A stretch of DNA of 64,000 nt, from the NCBI RefSeq assembly GCF_000759025.1, contig NZ_JPOS01000084.1, positions 124,001 through 188,000 of the forward strand, in the 5' to 3' direction. Below are positions 54,527 to 63,709 of this stretch, one piece after another. Numbering within the stretch: position 1 is the stretch's first letter; each line of letters begins with the position of its first letter. The notes under the pieces are model-generated. The model was not told the DNA's origin, ran no database searches, and saw only the letters and a list, made by a program, of their open reading frames with translations. A program made the position numbers and the translations under genes. The DNA is from Phaeodactylibacter xiamenensis. Its GTDB lineage: Bacteria; Bacteroidota; Bacteroidia; Chitinophagales; Saprospiraceae.

Positions 54527-57316
54527 ATGCAATTGAAGCCTTTACCTGTCCTGCTCTTTCTGAGTCTTACCATAAGTGCTTTTGCACAAAAACCTGCACT
54601 CTCCATTGAAGATATTGACCAGTGGAATACTATAGAAAAGGAGGCTATCGCACCCAATGGCAACTGGGTCAGTTACGAACTCACACCTAATCAGGGCGAT
54701 CCTACCCTAATCCTATACAACCATAGCAAGGCAAAATCCCAGTCCTTTGAGCGGAGTCATAAAGCTGCTTTCAGCGCGGACAGCCGGTTTGTCGCTTTTC
54801 AGATCAGCCCGGCAGAGGACACCCTAAAAGCCCAAAAGCGAGCAAAGGTTAAGGACAAAGACCTGCCTAAAGACACACTTTCTGTTTTGGAGCTGGCCAG
54901 TGGACGTCAGGAAAAGATACCCCGTCTTAAGCGCTTTATCATGCCTGAAAAATGGGAAGGCTGGATGGCCTATCAGCTCTTGCCTGCACCCAGAGATACA
55001 GCCCTGCCTGACAGCATAAAAGTAAAGCCCGAAAATAAAAAAAATGGCAGCCTTCTGGTTATCCGCAACCTTAGGACCGGGCAGCAGGATTCCATCCCAT
55101 TCGTTAAAGACTTCATTGCAGCCGAAGAATCGCCCCGGTTTTTAATTTATTCAACCGGCAATGATTCCACATTCCAGGAAGGCATTTACCTCTATGACGG
55201 ACCAGATGCCAAGCTCCGCCCCCTACTCACAGGCAAAGGGCACTACACCCAACTAAGCCTGAGCCGGGACGGCAGGCAGGCCGGCTTCCTTGCGCTTCAG
55301 GATACAACCGACTTCAGGGTGGTCCCCTACCAGCTTTGGCACTGGAAGAGCCAGCAGGATGAAGCAGTTACTATTGCAGACAGCAGCGCGGCTTTTCTCC
55401 CCGAACAATGGCTGATCAGCGAACACGGGCAGCTGAAATTTTCAGAAGATGGCAGCCGGTTATTCTTTGGCACCTGCCCGCCCCCAGTCCTTCAGGACAC
55501 AACCTTGCTGGAGGAGGAAATTGTTAATGTGGAAGTCTGGGCCAGTCAGGATGCCCGCCTCTACACCCATGAAGAAGAACTGCTGGAGGAAAGAAAAAAG
55601 CAAAACTACCTCGCTGTTTTTCATACCGACACCCGCCGCCTGTTGCAACTCGCAGATGAGCAGATGCCTGAGCTGATCCTCGGCAATGAGGGCAATGCCC
55701 GCTATGCACTGGGCAAAGACGGCTCATCCTACCTCCAATTGCTAAGCTGGGAAGGCTTTCCGCAAAGGCATGACCTCTATCTGGTGGATGTAGAAAATGG
55801 CAAGCGCCAGCCCATTGTGAAAAACCTGCCCGGCAATGCCGACCTGTCTCCCATGGGTGACTATGCCTACTGGTATAATGTTGCGGATACCTCGTGGATG
55901 GTCTATGATATTGCAGCCCGGCAAACCCGGGAAATTGCCCGGGATATCCCGGTACCACTATATGATGAGCTGGATGACCACCCTATGCATCCTTATCCAC
56001 ATGGAACAGCCGGCTGGACTACCGATGATGATTTCCTTTTGGTGTATGACCGGTATGATGTCTGGCTGGTTGACCCCAGTGGCAGCCTGGCTTCCAACAA
56101 CCTGACTAAAGGGCGGGCATCCCGGACACAGTACCGCTACATTAAGCTTGACCCTGAAGAGCGGTCTATAGAGGAAGTCAAACCGATGCTGTTCTATACC
56201 TTCAGTGAGACAGAGAAGTCCTCCGGCTACACCTGGTTCAATATCCACACGGGTGTCAAGGATCTCGTACAGTTTGGGGCGTATAGCTATGACCGGCAAA
56301 TTCAAAAAGCACGGGATGCTGATGCTTATCTTTTTTCACGTGAAAATTTTGAGATCTTTCCGGACTTGCTGATCAGCAACGATCATTTATCGAATTTCAA
56401 AAAGATCAGTGAGGCCAACCCTCAGCAGCAGGATTTTCGCTGGGGCACTGCTGAGCCCTACCGGTGGACGGGAGCAGATGGTCAGGAGATGGAAGGGATT
56501 CTCATCAAGCCGGAAGACTTTGACCCCGGTCTACAATACCCAATGATGACCTATTTCTACGAGCGCTATGCAGACCGCCTTCACCGGCACTGGACGCCTA
56601 CTTATCCCCGGTCGATCATCAATTTTCCCTTTTATGCCAGCCGGGGTTATGTTATTTTTATTCCGGATGTCCATTACCGGATTGGTTATCCAGGCGAAAG
56701 TGCTTTGGATGCGATCACTACCGGCGTCACTTCTTTGCTCAACCAGGGCTTCATCGACAAAGAAAGGCTGGGCGTTCAGGGCCATAGCTGGGGCGGTTAT
56801 CAGGTGGCTTACCTGATCACCCAAACCGATTTGTTCGCCTGTGCGGAATCCGGAGCACCGGTTGTGAATATGACTTCTGCCTACGGAGGCATCCGATGGG
56901 GCAGCGGGCTGAGCCGGATGTTCCAGTATGAGAAGAGCCAAAGCCGGATTGGTGGCACGCTTTGGGAAAAACCGCTCCGTTACATCGAAAACTCTCCGCT
57001 GTTCTATGCTGATAAAATCAATACGCCCGTCCTTATCCTGCACAATGATGATGATGGTGCGGTGCCCTGGTATCAGGGTATTGAGTTTTTTGTCGCCCTG
57101 CGCCGCCTGGGCAAACCGGCATGGCTACTCAATTATAACGACAACCCACACTGGGTTATGGGCAAGGAAAACCGGAGAGATTTTATGCGCCGGATGCAGC
57201 AGTTCTTTGACTACTATCTTCTAAACGCCCCGATGCCAAAATGGATGGACAAAGGAGTCCCTCCTCTGGAGCGAGGTATTCATCAGGGGTTTGAGCCAGC
57301 AGAAGACCGGCGATAA
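54527..57316 (+). CDS. S9-family peptidase (prolyl oligopeptidase type), secreted
   Basis: 929 residues from the ATG at 54527, which starts a signal peptide (MQLKPLPVLLFLSLTISAFA); an earlier ATG at 54347 would add 60 low-quality residues. The long N-terminal beta-propeller is followed by an alpha/beta-hydrolase with S754 in QGHSWGGYQVAYL, the Asp in LHNDDDGAVPW and His in NDNPHWVMGKEN. It is an exported peptidase or acylaminopeptidase-like enzyme. Its last 34 bases overlap the convergent BASS-type gene. Confidence 0.88.
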   Translation: MQLKPLPVLLFLSLTISAFAQKPALSIEDIDQWNTIEKEAIAPNGNWVSYELTPNQGDPTLILYNHSKAKSQSFERSHKAAFSADSRFVAFQISPAEDTLKAQKRAKVKDKDLPKDTLSVLELASGRQEKIPRLKRFIMPEKWEGWMAYQLLPAPRDTALPDSIKVKPENKKNGSLLVIRNLRTGQQDSIPFVKDFIAAEESPRFLIYSTGNDSTFQEGIYLYDGPDAKLRPLLTGKGHYTQLSLSRDGRQAGFLALQDTTDFRVVPYQLWHWKSQQDEAVTIADSSAAFLPEQWLISEHGQLKFSEDGSRLFFGTCPPPVLQDTTLLEEEIVNVEVWASQDARLYTHEEELLEERKKQNYLAVFHTDTRRLLQLADEQMPELILGNEGNARYALGKDGSSYLQLLSWEGFPQRHDLYLVDVENGKRQPIVKNLPGNADLSPMGDYAYWYNVADTSWMVYDIAARQTREIARDIPVPLYDELDDHPMHPYPHGTAGWTTDDDFLLVYDRYDVWLVDPSGSLASNNLTKGRASRTQYRYIKLDPEERSIEEVKPMLFYTFSETEKSSGYTWFNIHTGVKDLVQFGAYSYDRQIQKARDADAYLFSRENFEIFPDLLISNDHLSNFKKISEANPQQQDFRWGTAEPYRWTGADGQEMEGILIKPEDFDPGLQYPMMTYFYERYADRLHRHWTPTYPRSIINFPFYASRGYVIFIPDVHYRIGYPGESALDAITTGVTSLLNQGFIDKERLGVQGHSWGGYQVAYLITQTDLFACAESGAPVVNMTSAYGGIRWGSGLSRMFQYEKSQSRIGGTLWEKPLRYIENSPLFYADKINTPVLILHNDDDGAVPWYQGIEFFVALRRLGKPAWLLNYNDNPHWVMGKENRRDFMRRMQQFFDYYLLNAPMPKWMDKGVPPLERGIHQGFEPAEDRR

Positions 57317-58167
57317 TGATAAATCTGCCAGGAATTGTAAAGGTTTTGGGCCAAAATATAGAATATAGGGCCAAGAGCGGCCACCGGGCTGAAATAGGTC
57401 AGGGCCAGCCAAAGGCTAAACATCGTATTCTTGCGCCCGAGCGCCAGACCGGTCTCCAGTGGCAGGTGCCCCCGGCCAAGCCACTCTCCTACCTTGAATT
57501 GAAACAAACACAAAGCGGTGATCGCTAAACCGATACCTGCAATAACGCCCAGGCTTTCTGACTGCTGCCCCCTGAAGTAATCAGATGCAGCAGCGGCAGC
57601 AATAAAAACGTTTACCAAAAACAACCGGAATGACAGAAACTGGTATTTTCTGATAGTATCCGCCCCCGCTATCCATAACCTTCGCAGCAGAAGGCTTCCC
57701 AACAGAGGGATGAATATTAAAGAGGCTATGGGCAGCGCAATGTCCCAAAAAGAAAACGCAGCAGACCCACCACCAAGTATGGCACTTGCAGTAATTGGCA
57801 ACACAAGGGCAACGATGGGGCTGGTGAGCAGCACAGCCGTTGTTACAAACCCTACTTCTGCACTCAGAAAGCTGGCAATGACCGGGCCCGCGGCCGCAGT
57901 TGGAGCAGAGGCGATAGCGAATACGGCCTCTGCTGCAGCAGGCTGCCATTGATAAAGAACAAGATAAAAAAATAATGGCAACACAAGGTTTAGCCCCGCC
58001 ACGAAAATATGTACCCTATGGAACAACCGGAACGAGAGCTTTACCTCAAGAAAGGCAAAGAACAGCATGACCATCAGGTTGTAGCGGATGACGAATGTAA
58101 AACGCTCCGCTGAAGGTACACACAGCCCAATCAAAATAGCCACAAGAATAGCAATACTCCTGCCCAA
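57283..58167 (-). CDS. BASS-family (bile acid:sodium symporter-like) transporter
   Basis: 294 residues with eight to ten membrane helices. Features of the SBF/BASS fold include FAIASAPTAAAGPVIASFLS, which resembles the cross-over region, and LALGRKNTMFSLWLALTYFSP with the other half. It would use a sodium gradient to carry a small organic anion; the substrate is unknown. Its 3' end overlaps the S9 peptidase gene by 34 bases, and its start lies one base beyond the stop of the pyrophosphatase gene, which is upstream on the same strand. Those two are probably co-transcribed. Confidence 0.7.
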   Translation of the reverse strand: MGRSIAILVAILIGLCVPSAERFTFVIRYNLMVMLFFAFLEVKLSFRLFHRVHIFVAGLNLVLPLFFYLVLYQWQPAAAEAVFAIASAPTAAAGPVIASFLSAEVGFVTTAVLLTSPIVALVLPITASAILGGGSAAFSFWDIALPIASLIFIPLLGSLLLRRLWIAGADTIRKYQFLSFRLFLVNVFIAAAAASDYFRGQQSESLGVIAGIGLAITALCLFQFKVGEWLGRGHLPLETGLALGRKNTMFSLWLALTYFSPVAALGPIFYILAQNLYNSWQIYHYRRSSAGSNP

Positions 58168-58168
58168 C

Positions 58169-58897
58169 TTAATCCAAGTCGTTCAGCATATTCTGCTGCC
58201 GGTTACTGAAATTGAACGCCTCAAAAAGGGTGAGTGAAAGGGCTTCCTCCAAATTACCGTATACTTTGTTGTAATCGCGCATGCTCGCTTCGATTACCTC
58301 TATGGCTTCCGATCGGCCATAGGTGTGGGTGATTTCGCACTTTGGCTCTTCACCAGGCAATTGTTTGTAAGTTAGAAAGTAATGCTTCAAACGGTTAACT
58401 ACCGTTTCCGGAATATCGGTGATATCACGCCAGGCACCGTAAACTTCATCTTCACGTAAAACTGCAATAATTTTATCATCAGCCTCGCCTCCGTCTATCA
58501 TACGGAAGCCACCGATCGGTATAGCCCGTACAATGACGTTACCGTGTGTAATTTCCCTTTCGGTTAGTACACATATATCTAGCGGGTCATCATCGCCTAC
58601 GATATTTTTTCGGCCGGTCTTTTCCTGGCAATATTCAGCGACCTCATCCTTGCAGTACGTTTGCGGGATAAATCCATACAGCGCCGGAACGATATTAGAA
58701 AATTTCTGCGGCCGGTCAATTTTAAGGTATCCGGTTTTTTTGTCGATTTCGTACTTGACCGTATCCGATGGAATGACCTCAATAAACGAGGTGACTACCT
58801 CAGGGGCATCTTCTCCAATAGAGATACCATGCCAAGGGTGCGAAGTGTAACGCAACCCAATCATCTTCCATAATTTATCAAAAGCTTGCTGACTCAT
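58169..58897 (-). CDS. ppa: Soluble inorganic pyrophosphatase (family I)
   Basis: 242 residues. The family I signature is VGDDDPLDICVLTE, with further conserved stretches VKYEIDKKTGYLKIDRP, NIVPALYGFIPQTYC and KHYFLTYKQLPG. The extra N-terminal segment and the length fit the eukaryote-like bacterial version. It hydrolyses pyrophosphate and thereby drives biosynthetic reactions. The BASS-type gene follows directly. Confidence 0.92.
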   Translation of the reverse strand: MSQQAFDKLWKMIGLRYTSHPWHGISIGEDAPEVVTSFIEVIPSDTVKYEIDKKTGYLKIDRPQKFSNIVPALYGFIPQTYCKDEVAEYCQEKTGRKNIVGDDDPLDICVLTEREITHGNVIVRAIPIGGFRMIDGGEADDKIIAVLREDEVYGAWRDITDIPETVVNRLKHYFLTYKQLPGEEPKCEITHTYGRSEAIEVIEASMRDYNKVYGNLEEALSLTLFEAFNFSNRQQNMLNDLD

Positions 58898-59418
58898 TTT
58901 CTTTGCTTAGATGAAGTATACAACCACAAGGTAAAGGAAACAAAATAAGGAAACAAAGATTAATCCCCGGCCAAAAATTTAGCCTTGACTTTTCCAGTGG
59001 TCACATAGCGGCAGTTGCTCTTTGAATAATCAGATTGAAACCTGAGATGATACAGCGACTTTATTTTTCGAGACTCTAAAATAAGTCATGGCAATCAGGC
59101 AAATGCCTGCCTAAATGAATCGTATTAATATTTTTATTTTTTATCAAAAGCTAATAAAAGAGGTAATGATTGAATGGGCAAACCTGTAATTTTCAATTTA
59201 ACCCAAACCTGGCTATATCACGCAGAACCTTAACAAACAAGCTTTTAAAAATTTAATTTTAAGCAAGATTTTATCACCTTAATATCTTTGGCTAGAAACT
59301 AATACAAAACAGGCAAGCTATTCCTGCATTAATAATTAAAATGCAGATATAGCTTGCCCATGCTAATGCAAAACAGCAATAGTAAACTTAAAATTAAAGC
59401 TCAGGAATCAGCACTTAT
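58898..59418. other. Intergenic AT-rich region
   Basis: 521 bases between the pyrophosphatase gene start and the end of the HNH gene. It is AT-rich without a convincing ORF. The only clear structure is the terminator hairpin at 59312-59358. A short CAGGCA / TGCCTG inverted repeat near 59094-59110 may be incidental. Confidence 0.4.
59312..59358 (-). terminator. Terminator-like hairpin after the HNH gene
   Basis: Long imperfect stem GGCAAGCTAT / ATAGCTTGCC with an inner TGCATT / AATGCA, followed on the minus strand by TGTTTTGTATT. It lies about 60 bases past the stop at 59419. Confidence 0.6.
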
Positions 59419-60069
59419 TCAGGCCTGTTCTTCCATTGGCATATCCTCATCATCATCGTCATCGACAACAATATGGCCCCAGCGAATTCCTTTCTCAATT
59501 TTATAAGCACAATTTTCTGAAACACCGAACTGTTTAGCGATTATTTTTCGCTTAGTTTTGCCTCTTTTTAGCAATTTTTTCATCATTCGGACCTGTGTCT
59601 CAGTCAATTTATAGTTTTTAGTCCGGGCTGGCCTGCCTTTGTGATTTGGGTTTTTTTTCTGATAAGCTTTCCACTCCTCTTCAGTAGCCCAAGTTAGGTT
59701 TGTCCAGTTGTTATTGCTTTTATCGTAGTCCTGATGCAAGATATACTCCTGCTCATCAGATTCCCGATCCACAAAATTTTCTGCAACAAACCGGTGCACA
59801 TAGACAATGCCGGTGCTGCCGTCTTTAAGCTTTTGGTTGAGCATGACTAATCCGCCCCGGGCTTTGGCTCCTTTGAGCAGCCTTTCCCTTCCGGTAGTCT
59901 TTTCAACGCTTTTAATACGGCCAAAACTGGAAATTTGGTAATCGCAGGTTTTGGTTTCCCGCCCGAATTCTACGGGCGCCCATTTTTCGTTCCAAAAGGA
60001 TTTGACCTTAGGAACATCGTCACCTTTTTGAAGTGCGGCTTCAGAGGTGGATGAATTTGATTTTTGCAT
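59419..60069 (-). CDS. NUMOD4/HNH endonuclease-type protein with C-terminal HTH
   Basis: 216 residues. The NUMOD4-like start (EKWAPVEFG, DYQISSFGRIKSVEK) precedes an HNH_3-type domain: VHRFVAENFVD, then ILHQDYDKSNNNWTNLTWATEEEW, with His, Asp and Asn retained. A C-terminal helix-turn-helix follows (RMMKKLLKRGKTKRKIIAKQFGVS) and the protein ends in an acidic tail (VVDDDDDEDMPMEEQA). The domains are those of group I-type homing endonucleases and phage HNH proteins, but no intron or intein surrounds it. It could be a mobile nuclease or a domesticated DNA-binding protein. Sits alone in an AT-rich, gene-poor stretch. Confidence 0.75.
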   Translation of the reverse strand: MQKSNSSTSEAALQKGDDVPKVKSFWNEKWAPVEFGRETKTCDYQISSFGRIKSVEKTTGRERLLKGAKARGGLVMLNQKLKDGSTGIVYVHRFVAENFVDRESDEQEYILHQDYDKSNNNWTNLTWATEEEWKAYQKKNPNHKGRPARTKNYKLTETQVRMMKKLLKRGKTKRKIIAKQFGVSENCAYKIEKGIRWGHIVVDDDDDEDMPMEEQA

Positions 60070-61110
60070 AATGTAACACTCAGTTGATATTATCTTTACT
60101 TCCCTGTTTTTTTCTACACGCTAAAAAAATATGGCTTTCAGGGAGGGAAATCCTATTTCAAATTAAAACGATTCTTTTTAAGACCATCCACAAAAACTAC
60201 AGATCGGAGTCATTGGTGGAGGTCAGGCTAAACATTAGCTTAGACACATGGTATTTTAAGGGTCGCCTGAGTATCAGGAACTTTAACTCAGGCAGGTAAT
60301 ATGGGGTAGATCACTTTTGTCTAGGCTTTTATAGCCTGTAACGGTTTGTTTTGCCCGCTAAGATAGCTTTTTTCCTTGAAATTAAAGTAAAACACATGTA
60401 TCATTTTTGAACCCGCTCACACTATTTGATTTCTTGTTCATGCATTTTTTAAATCAAAAAAAGCGGGGACATGGATCAACACCAAAAATAGTACAACTTG
60501 GAATCTAATCCAAAAGATTAAACATTGCTTACCGTAAAACAATATATTGTGACAGTAGAAATGATGCTTATCTACATTTTCTTTAATGTCAGTACTTTAC
60601 TAAAACAGCCAACAAAAACTTTTGTTTCAATCGCTTAGATTTGTTTGTTTAACGGTTTTAATAAGGAAAGAATTGTGCCTGGTTAACACTATTCGCATTG
60701 CTTTATTCTGCATAAGAAGTATTTCGAATGCTTGCCCCGGAACCTGGCAGCCGCGCCCCAAAACCCCATCCGACAAATAATGTGTAACAACAAGCACGCT
60801 TGAATCAAGGAAATGCCCTGTGCCCGGGCATAATACACCTCTACCCTCCCCCGAACACCCCGCGGGCCTGAAATCCGAATTATTGTAAATCATACACTAA
60901 GTAAAAGCTACAAAATGTGGCGGCTGCCAAGCTTTGCCCAACATGCTTCTTTAATACAAACATTGTCTATTTCACACAAATAATTACTGTATTCCAAGCG
61001 CGTTAAAATAGTATCATCCTTTGTTAATCTAATAGTGGAATCCCCTGCCGATACGCTCTACTTTTGTAATTGTATTTAAAAATGTGCTATTCAATCACTC
61101 AAGACCAACA
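60070..61110. other. Gene-poor AT-rich region
   Basis: About 1 kb with no gene I can support. Possible open frames at 60084-60299 and 60627-60893 lack family resemblance and good starts. A GC-richer segment at about 60720-60880 differs from its surroundings and contains an ATGCCC / GGGCAT inverted repeat (60813-60831), but neither a structured RNA nor a coding role can be claimed. Confidence 0.4.
61059..61066 (+). promoter_or_regulatory. -7 promoter box of the small secreted protein gene
   Basis: TACTTTTG matches TAnnTTTG and lies 44 bases before the ATG at 61111. A TTTG at 61020 is 35 bases further upstream, too far to be a normal -33 element. Confidence 0.5.
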
Positions 61111-61725
61111 ATGACTATGAAAAAGTTAGCAACCCTTACGACGGCAATGATCTTTATGATGAGCGCTGCCACTGCTGCACTTGCCACCGACTATATGCCT
61201 TTTATAAAGGTTTCTGCCATTCCTTCTGAAAAGAAATTTGCACTCACCATCACCAACCTCAAAGAGAGTGCTGAAATAAGCCTGCGCGATGGTGCAACAG
61301 GTGCACTACTGGCTTCAGAGGAAGCAGATGCTAAAAAGACTTTTGCCAAAGTCTTCAATCTCGACAACCTCGAAACTGGCATGTATTACGTGAGCGTGAA
61401 AACCTCTATGCAGGAAATCGTACAGCCCATTACACTGAATAAGTATGGTGTGGAGGCAGACCCTAATAAAATCAGGAAGTTTTACGCGCCTATTTTTAAG
61501 GTGCACGGCAACCAGTTCGTCGATGTATCCTATTTTGCCGGCAAACTCGATGATGTCGTAGTGACCATCTTTAACAATAATGGTTCCACAGTCTACAGAG
61601 AACGCCTGGACAACGTGTTACTTGTGGAGAAGCGTTACGACCTGAAAACCCTTCCATGGGGACGCTACACTATTCAGGTCGAAACAGAAGCCAATGTATA
61701 TACTAGGGAATTTGATGTACGGTAA
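61111..61725 (+). CDS. Small secreted protein of unknown function
   Basis: 204 residues from the ATG at 61111 (a second ATG is at 61117), with a signal peptide (MTMKKLATLTTAMIFMMSAATAALA). Two similar beta-rich halves follow: FALTITNLKESAEISLRDGA with LDNLETGMYYVSVKT, and VDVSYFAGKLDDVVVTIFNN with LPWGRYTIQVETE. Each half resembles the T9SS-type sorting fold or an Ig-like domain, suggesting an internal duplication. No enzyme motif is seen. The IS630-type element is inserted 28 bases behind its stop and cuts it off from a terminator-like hairpin. Confidence 0.7.
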   Translation: MTMKKLATLTTAMIFMMSAATAALATDYMPFIKVSAIPSEKKFALTITNLKESAEISLRDGATGALLASEEADAKKTFAKVFNLDNLETGMYYVSVKTSMQEIVQPITLNKYGVEADPNKIRKFYAPIFKVHGNQFVDVSYFAGKLDDVVVTIFNNNGSTVYRERLDNVLLVEKRYDLKTLPWGRYTIQVETEANVYTREFDVR

Positions 61726-61808
61726 CAAAAAAGCCTTGAGCTAATAGAAACTAGTGGCTTAAGACATAAATAATTGATAATTTTAAACGTTCTTTGACAG
61801 AAAATACC

Positions 61809-62339
61809 ATGGGAAGAGGCCAAGCACCGGCTGCCCCAATCCCGATGACTCTACTACAAAAGGAGATATTGCAGGATATAGGGCGCCGGCATACGACAAG
61901 CCAGCAACTAGCCAAGCGCATCAAGCTATTGCTAATGGCCAATCAAGGACAAAGCAATTCCCACATCAAAAGGGAACTGGATATTTCACTGAATACGGTA
62001 AAATCCTGGCGCAGGCGCTGGGAGGCAGACTATGATAATTTGGTATCCTATGAATCGTATTTGGAGAATCAAGAAGTGAGCCCCTTGGATTTACGCAAAC
62101 GTTTAATCAGTACGTTAAAAGACTCGCCTCGTTCGGGAGCGCCGAAAACCATCACCTTAGCCCAGGAAAAACAGATCATAGCCCTAGCCTGCGAGCCCCC
62201 AGCCGATTACCAGGTAGAAATGGCTGATTGGACGCACGAGATGCTGGCCAAAGTTGCCATAGCGAAAGGCATCGTGGCCAGTATTTCCTCCCGGCAAGTA
62301 GGGAGGATTTTAAAAAAGCAGCCCTCTTCAGCCTCATAA
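61809..62339 (+). CDS. IS630 transposase, N-terminal part (DNA binding)
   Basis: 176 residues from the ATG at 61809 (a TTG at 61794 would extend it by five). The HTH part is QQLAKRIKLLLMANQGQSNS, then KRELDISLNTVKSWRRRWEADY, and the region before the catalytic domain is RSGAPKTITLAQEKQIIALAC. The frame ends at 62337-62339 shortly after GRILKK, in a run of six A. Removing one A there would join it smoothly to the downstream frame (LQPHKSEYWLFPKIED). Confidence 0.85.
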   Translation: MGRGQAPAAPIPMTLLQKEILQDIGRRHTTSQQLAKRIKLLLMANQGQSNSHIKRELDISLNTVKSWRRRWEADYDNLVSYESYLENQEVSPLDLRKRLISTLKDSPRSGAPKTITLAQEKQIIALACEPPADYQVEMADWTHEMLAKVAIAKGIVASISSRQVGRILKKQPSSAS

Positions 62340-62385
62340 ATCAGAGTATTGGCTATTCCCAAAGATCGAAGATTGGGGAGCCTTC

Positions 62386-63090
62386 GTGCTCAGGGTTGCT
62401 TTGGTTTGCCAGTTCATTCTCGATTCTGTGCTGCGCAAGCACCCCAACCGCCATGTCATAAGCATCGACGAAAAAACGGGTATCCAGGCTATAGAGCGTG
62501 CCAAAGGTGCAGCCCCCAAAAGCAAGGGGGCACACCAACGGGTGGAATATGAGTACATCCGTCACGGTACAACGACGCTGATTGCCGCTAACAACGTGGA
62601 AAATGGCCAGGTCATCAATTACCGTATGGGAGACACTCGGGATGAAACAGATTATGCTGACTTCATCAAATGCACCGTCCATGCACTGCCAGAAATGGAC
62701 CAGGTTATTATTTTGTCCGACCAGCTCAATACCCATATGTCGGAATCGCTGGTCCGCTGGATTGCCGAGTGCGAAGGGTATGATGAAGGCCTGGGCACAA
62801 AAGGCCGGGAGGGCATCTTAAAAAACATGGTAACTCGTAGGCGTTTCCTGGAAAAAGAAGAGCACCGTATCAGATTTGTCTTCACGCCCAAGCATTGCTC
62901 CTGGCTCAACCCAATCGAAAATTGGTTCGCTAAGCTGCAGCGTCATGTGATTAGCAATGGCAATTTTTCTTCAGTCGAAGAGCTACAAATCAAAATAGAA
63001 GCCTACGTGGCTTTTTACAATGAGTGCTTGGCTAAACCTCTAAAATGGAAATTTAAAGGCTTCGACAAGGACCGGGAACCTCTCATTTAA
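62386..63090 (+). CDS. IS630 transposase, catalytic part (DDE)
   Basis: 234 residues from a GTG, though the frame is open from 62314 and contains the expected junction LQPHKSEYWLFPKIEDWGAF. The DDE triad is visible: D in VISIDEKTGIQA, D in VIILSDQLNTH and E in CSWLNPIENWFAKLQ. It needs a +1 (or -2) shift at the A-run near 62312-62317 to make a full-length transposase. That may be programmed slippage, as in other IS630 members, or a disabling insertion. Confidence 0.85.
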   Translation: MLRVALVCQFILDSVLRKHPNRHVISIDEKTGIQAIERAKGAAPKSKGAHQRVEYEYIRHGTTTLIAANNVENGQVINYRMGDTRDETDYADFIKCTVHALPEMDQVIILSDQLNTHMSESLVRWIAECEGYDEGLGTKGREGILKNMVTRRRFLEKEEHRIRFVFTPKHCSWLNPIENWFAKLQRHVISNGNFSSVEELQIKIEAYVAFYNECLAKPLKWKFKGFDKDREPLI

Positions 63091-63136
63091 ATTGTCAGAA
63101 ACTTATGTCTTAAGCCACTAGTTAGCAAAACCAGTG

Positions 63137-63167
63137 CAGGTCCGGAAGCGTAATGCCGCCGGACCTG
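63137..63167. terminator. Terminator-like hairpin right of the IS element
   Basis: Nine-base stem CAGGTCCGG / CCGGACCTG with a 13-base loop, followed on the plus strand by TCTTTTGTTT. It lies 19 bases beyond the IS element. Without the insertion it would stand about 50 bases after the stop of the secreted-protein gene at 61725. It could also serve the metallophosphoesterase gene from the other side. Confidence 0.7.
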
Positions 63168-63175
63168 TCTTTTGT

Positions 63176-63709
63176 TTAATAGAGTGGCTTCTGCCTTCCA
63201 TTTTTTGGAATCGCCCCTCGCTGACCCAGTTCAATAACCTCAAAATCTTCTATCCTTCCCTGATCAACGGAAAACCTGATGATGGTTTTGACTTTGTGAA
63301 AGCCGTGATTGCCGGCAGCCCCGGGATTAACATGCAGTAATCCGAGCTTCTTATCGGGCATCACTTTAAGGATATGGGAATGCCCGCAAATGTACAGATC
63401 AGGGGGCGAAGTACTGAGGATTTCCCGAACACGGCGGTTATAACGACCGGGATACCCCCCTATGTGGGTCATGAAAACATCCACGCCTTCAATAACAAAA
63501 CGGAGGTCTTCCGGAAAACGCCGACGCAGGGGCGCATCATCAATATTACCGTATACCGCCCTCACCGGGCGAAAGGCCTCTAGCTGGTCAACTACGCTGG
63601 CATCACCAATATCCCCGGCGTGCCAGATTTCATCACAGGGCTCAAAGTATTTGAATACACTTTCCTCCAGGTGGCTGTGCGTGTCCGAAATCAATCCGAT
63701 GCGCTTCAT
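63176..63709 (-). CDS. YfcE/MJ0936-type metallophosphoesterase
   Basis: 177 residues. Calcineurin-like motifs are complete: GLISDTHSHLEE, HAGDIGD, VYGNIDD, MTHIGGYPG and CGHSHILK. The size and motifs fit the small bacterial phosphodiesterase group (YfcE, MJ0936) that uses manganese or nickel; the natural substrate is unknown. The start overlaps the stop of the upstream dehydrogenase gene by a few bases, so the two are co-transcribed. Confidence 0.9.
   Translation of the reverse strand: MKRIGLISDTHSHLEESVFKYFEPCDEIWHAGDIGDASVVDQLEAFRPVRAVYGNIDDAPLRRRFPEDLRFVIEGVDVFMTHIGGYPGRYNRRVREILSTSPPDLYICGHSHILKVMPDKKLGLLHVNPGAAGNHGFHKVKTIIRFSVDQGRIEDFEVIELGQRGAIPKNGRQKPLY

Larger units (their letters stand above)
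61754..63118 (+). mobile_element. IS630-family insertion sequence
   Basis: 1365 bp. The ends are a perfect 16-base inverted repeat, GTGGCTTAAGACATAA at the left and its complement at the right. Each end is flanked by TA (61752-61753 and 63119-63120), the target duplication typical of the IS630/Tc1/mariner group. It holds one transposase split over two frames. Confidence 0.92.

Noticed and set aside
60627-60893. An 88-codon Cys-containing frame in the gene-poor region
   Set aside because: No family likeness, no convincing start and a composition unlike the genuine genes in the window.
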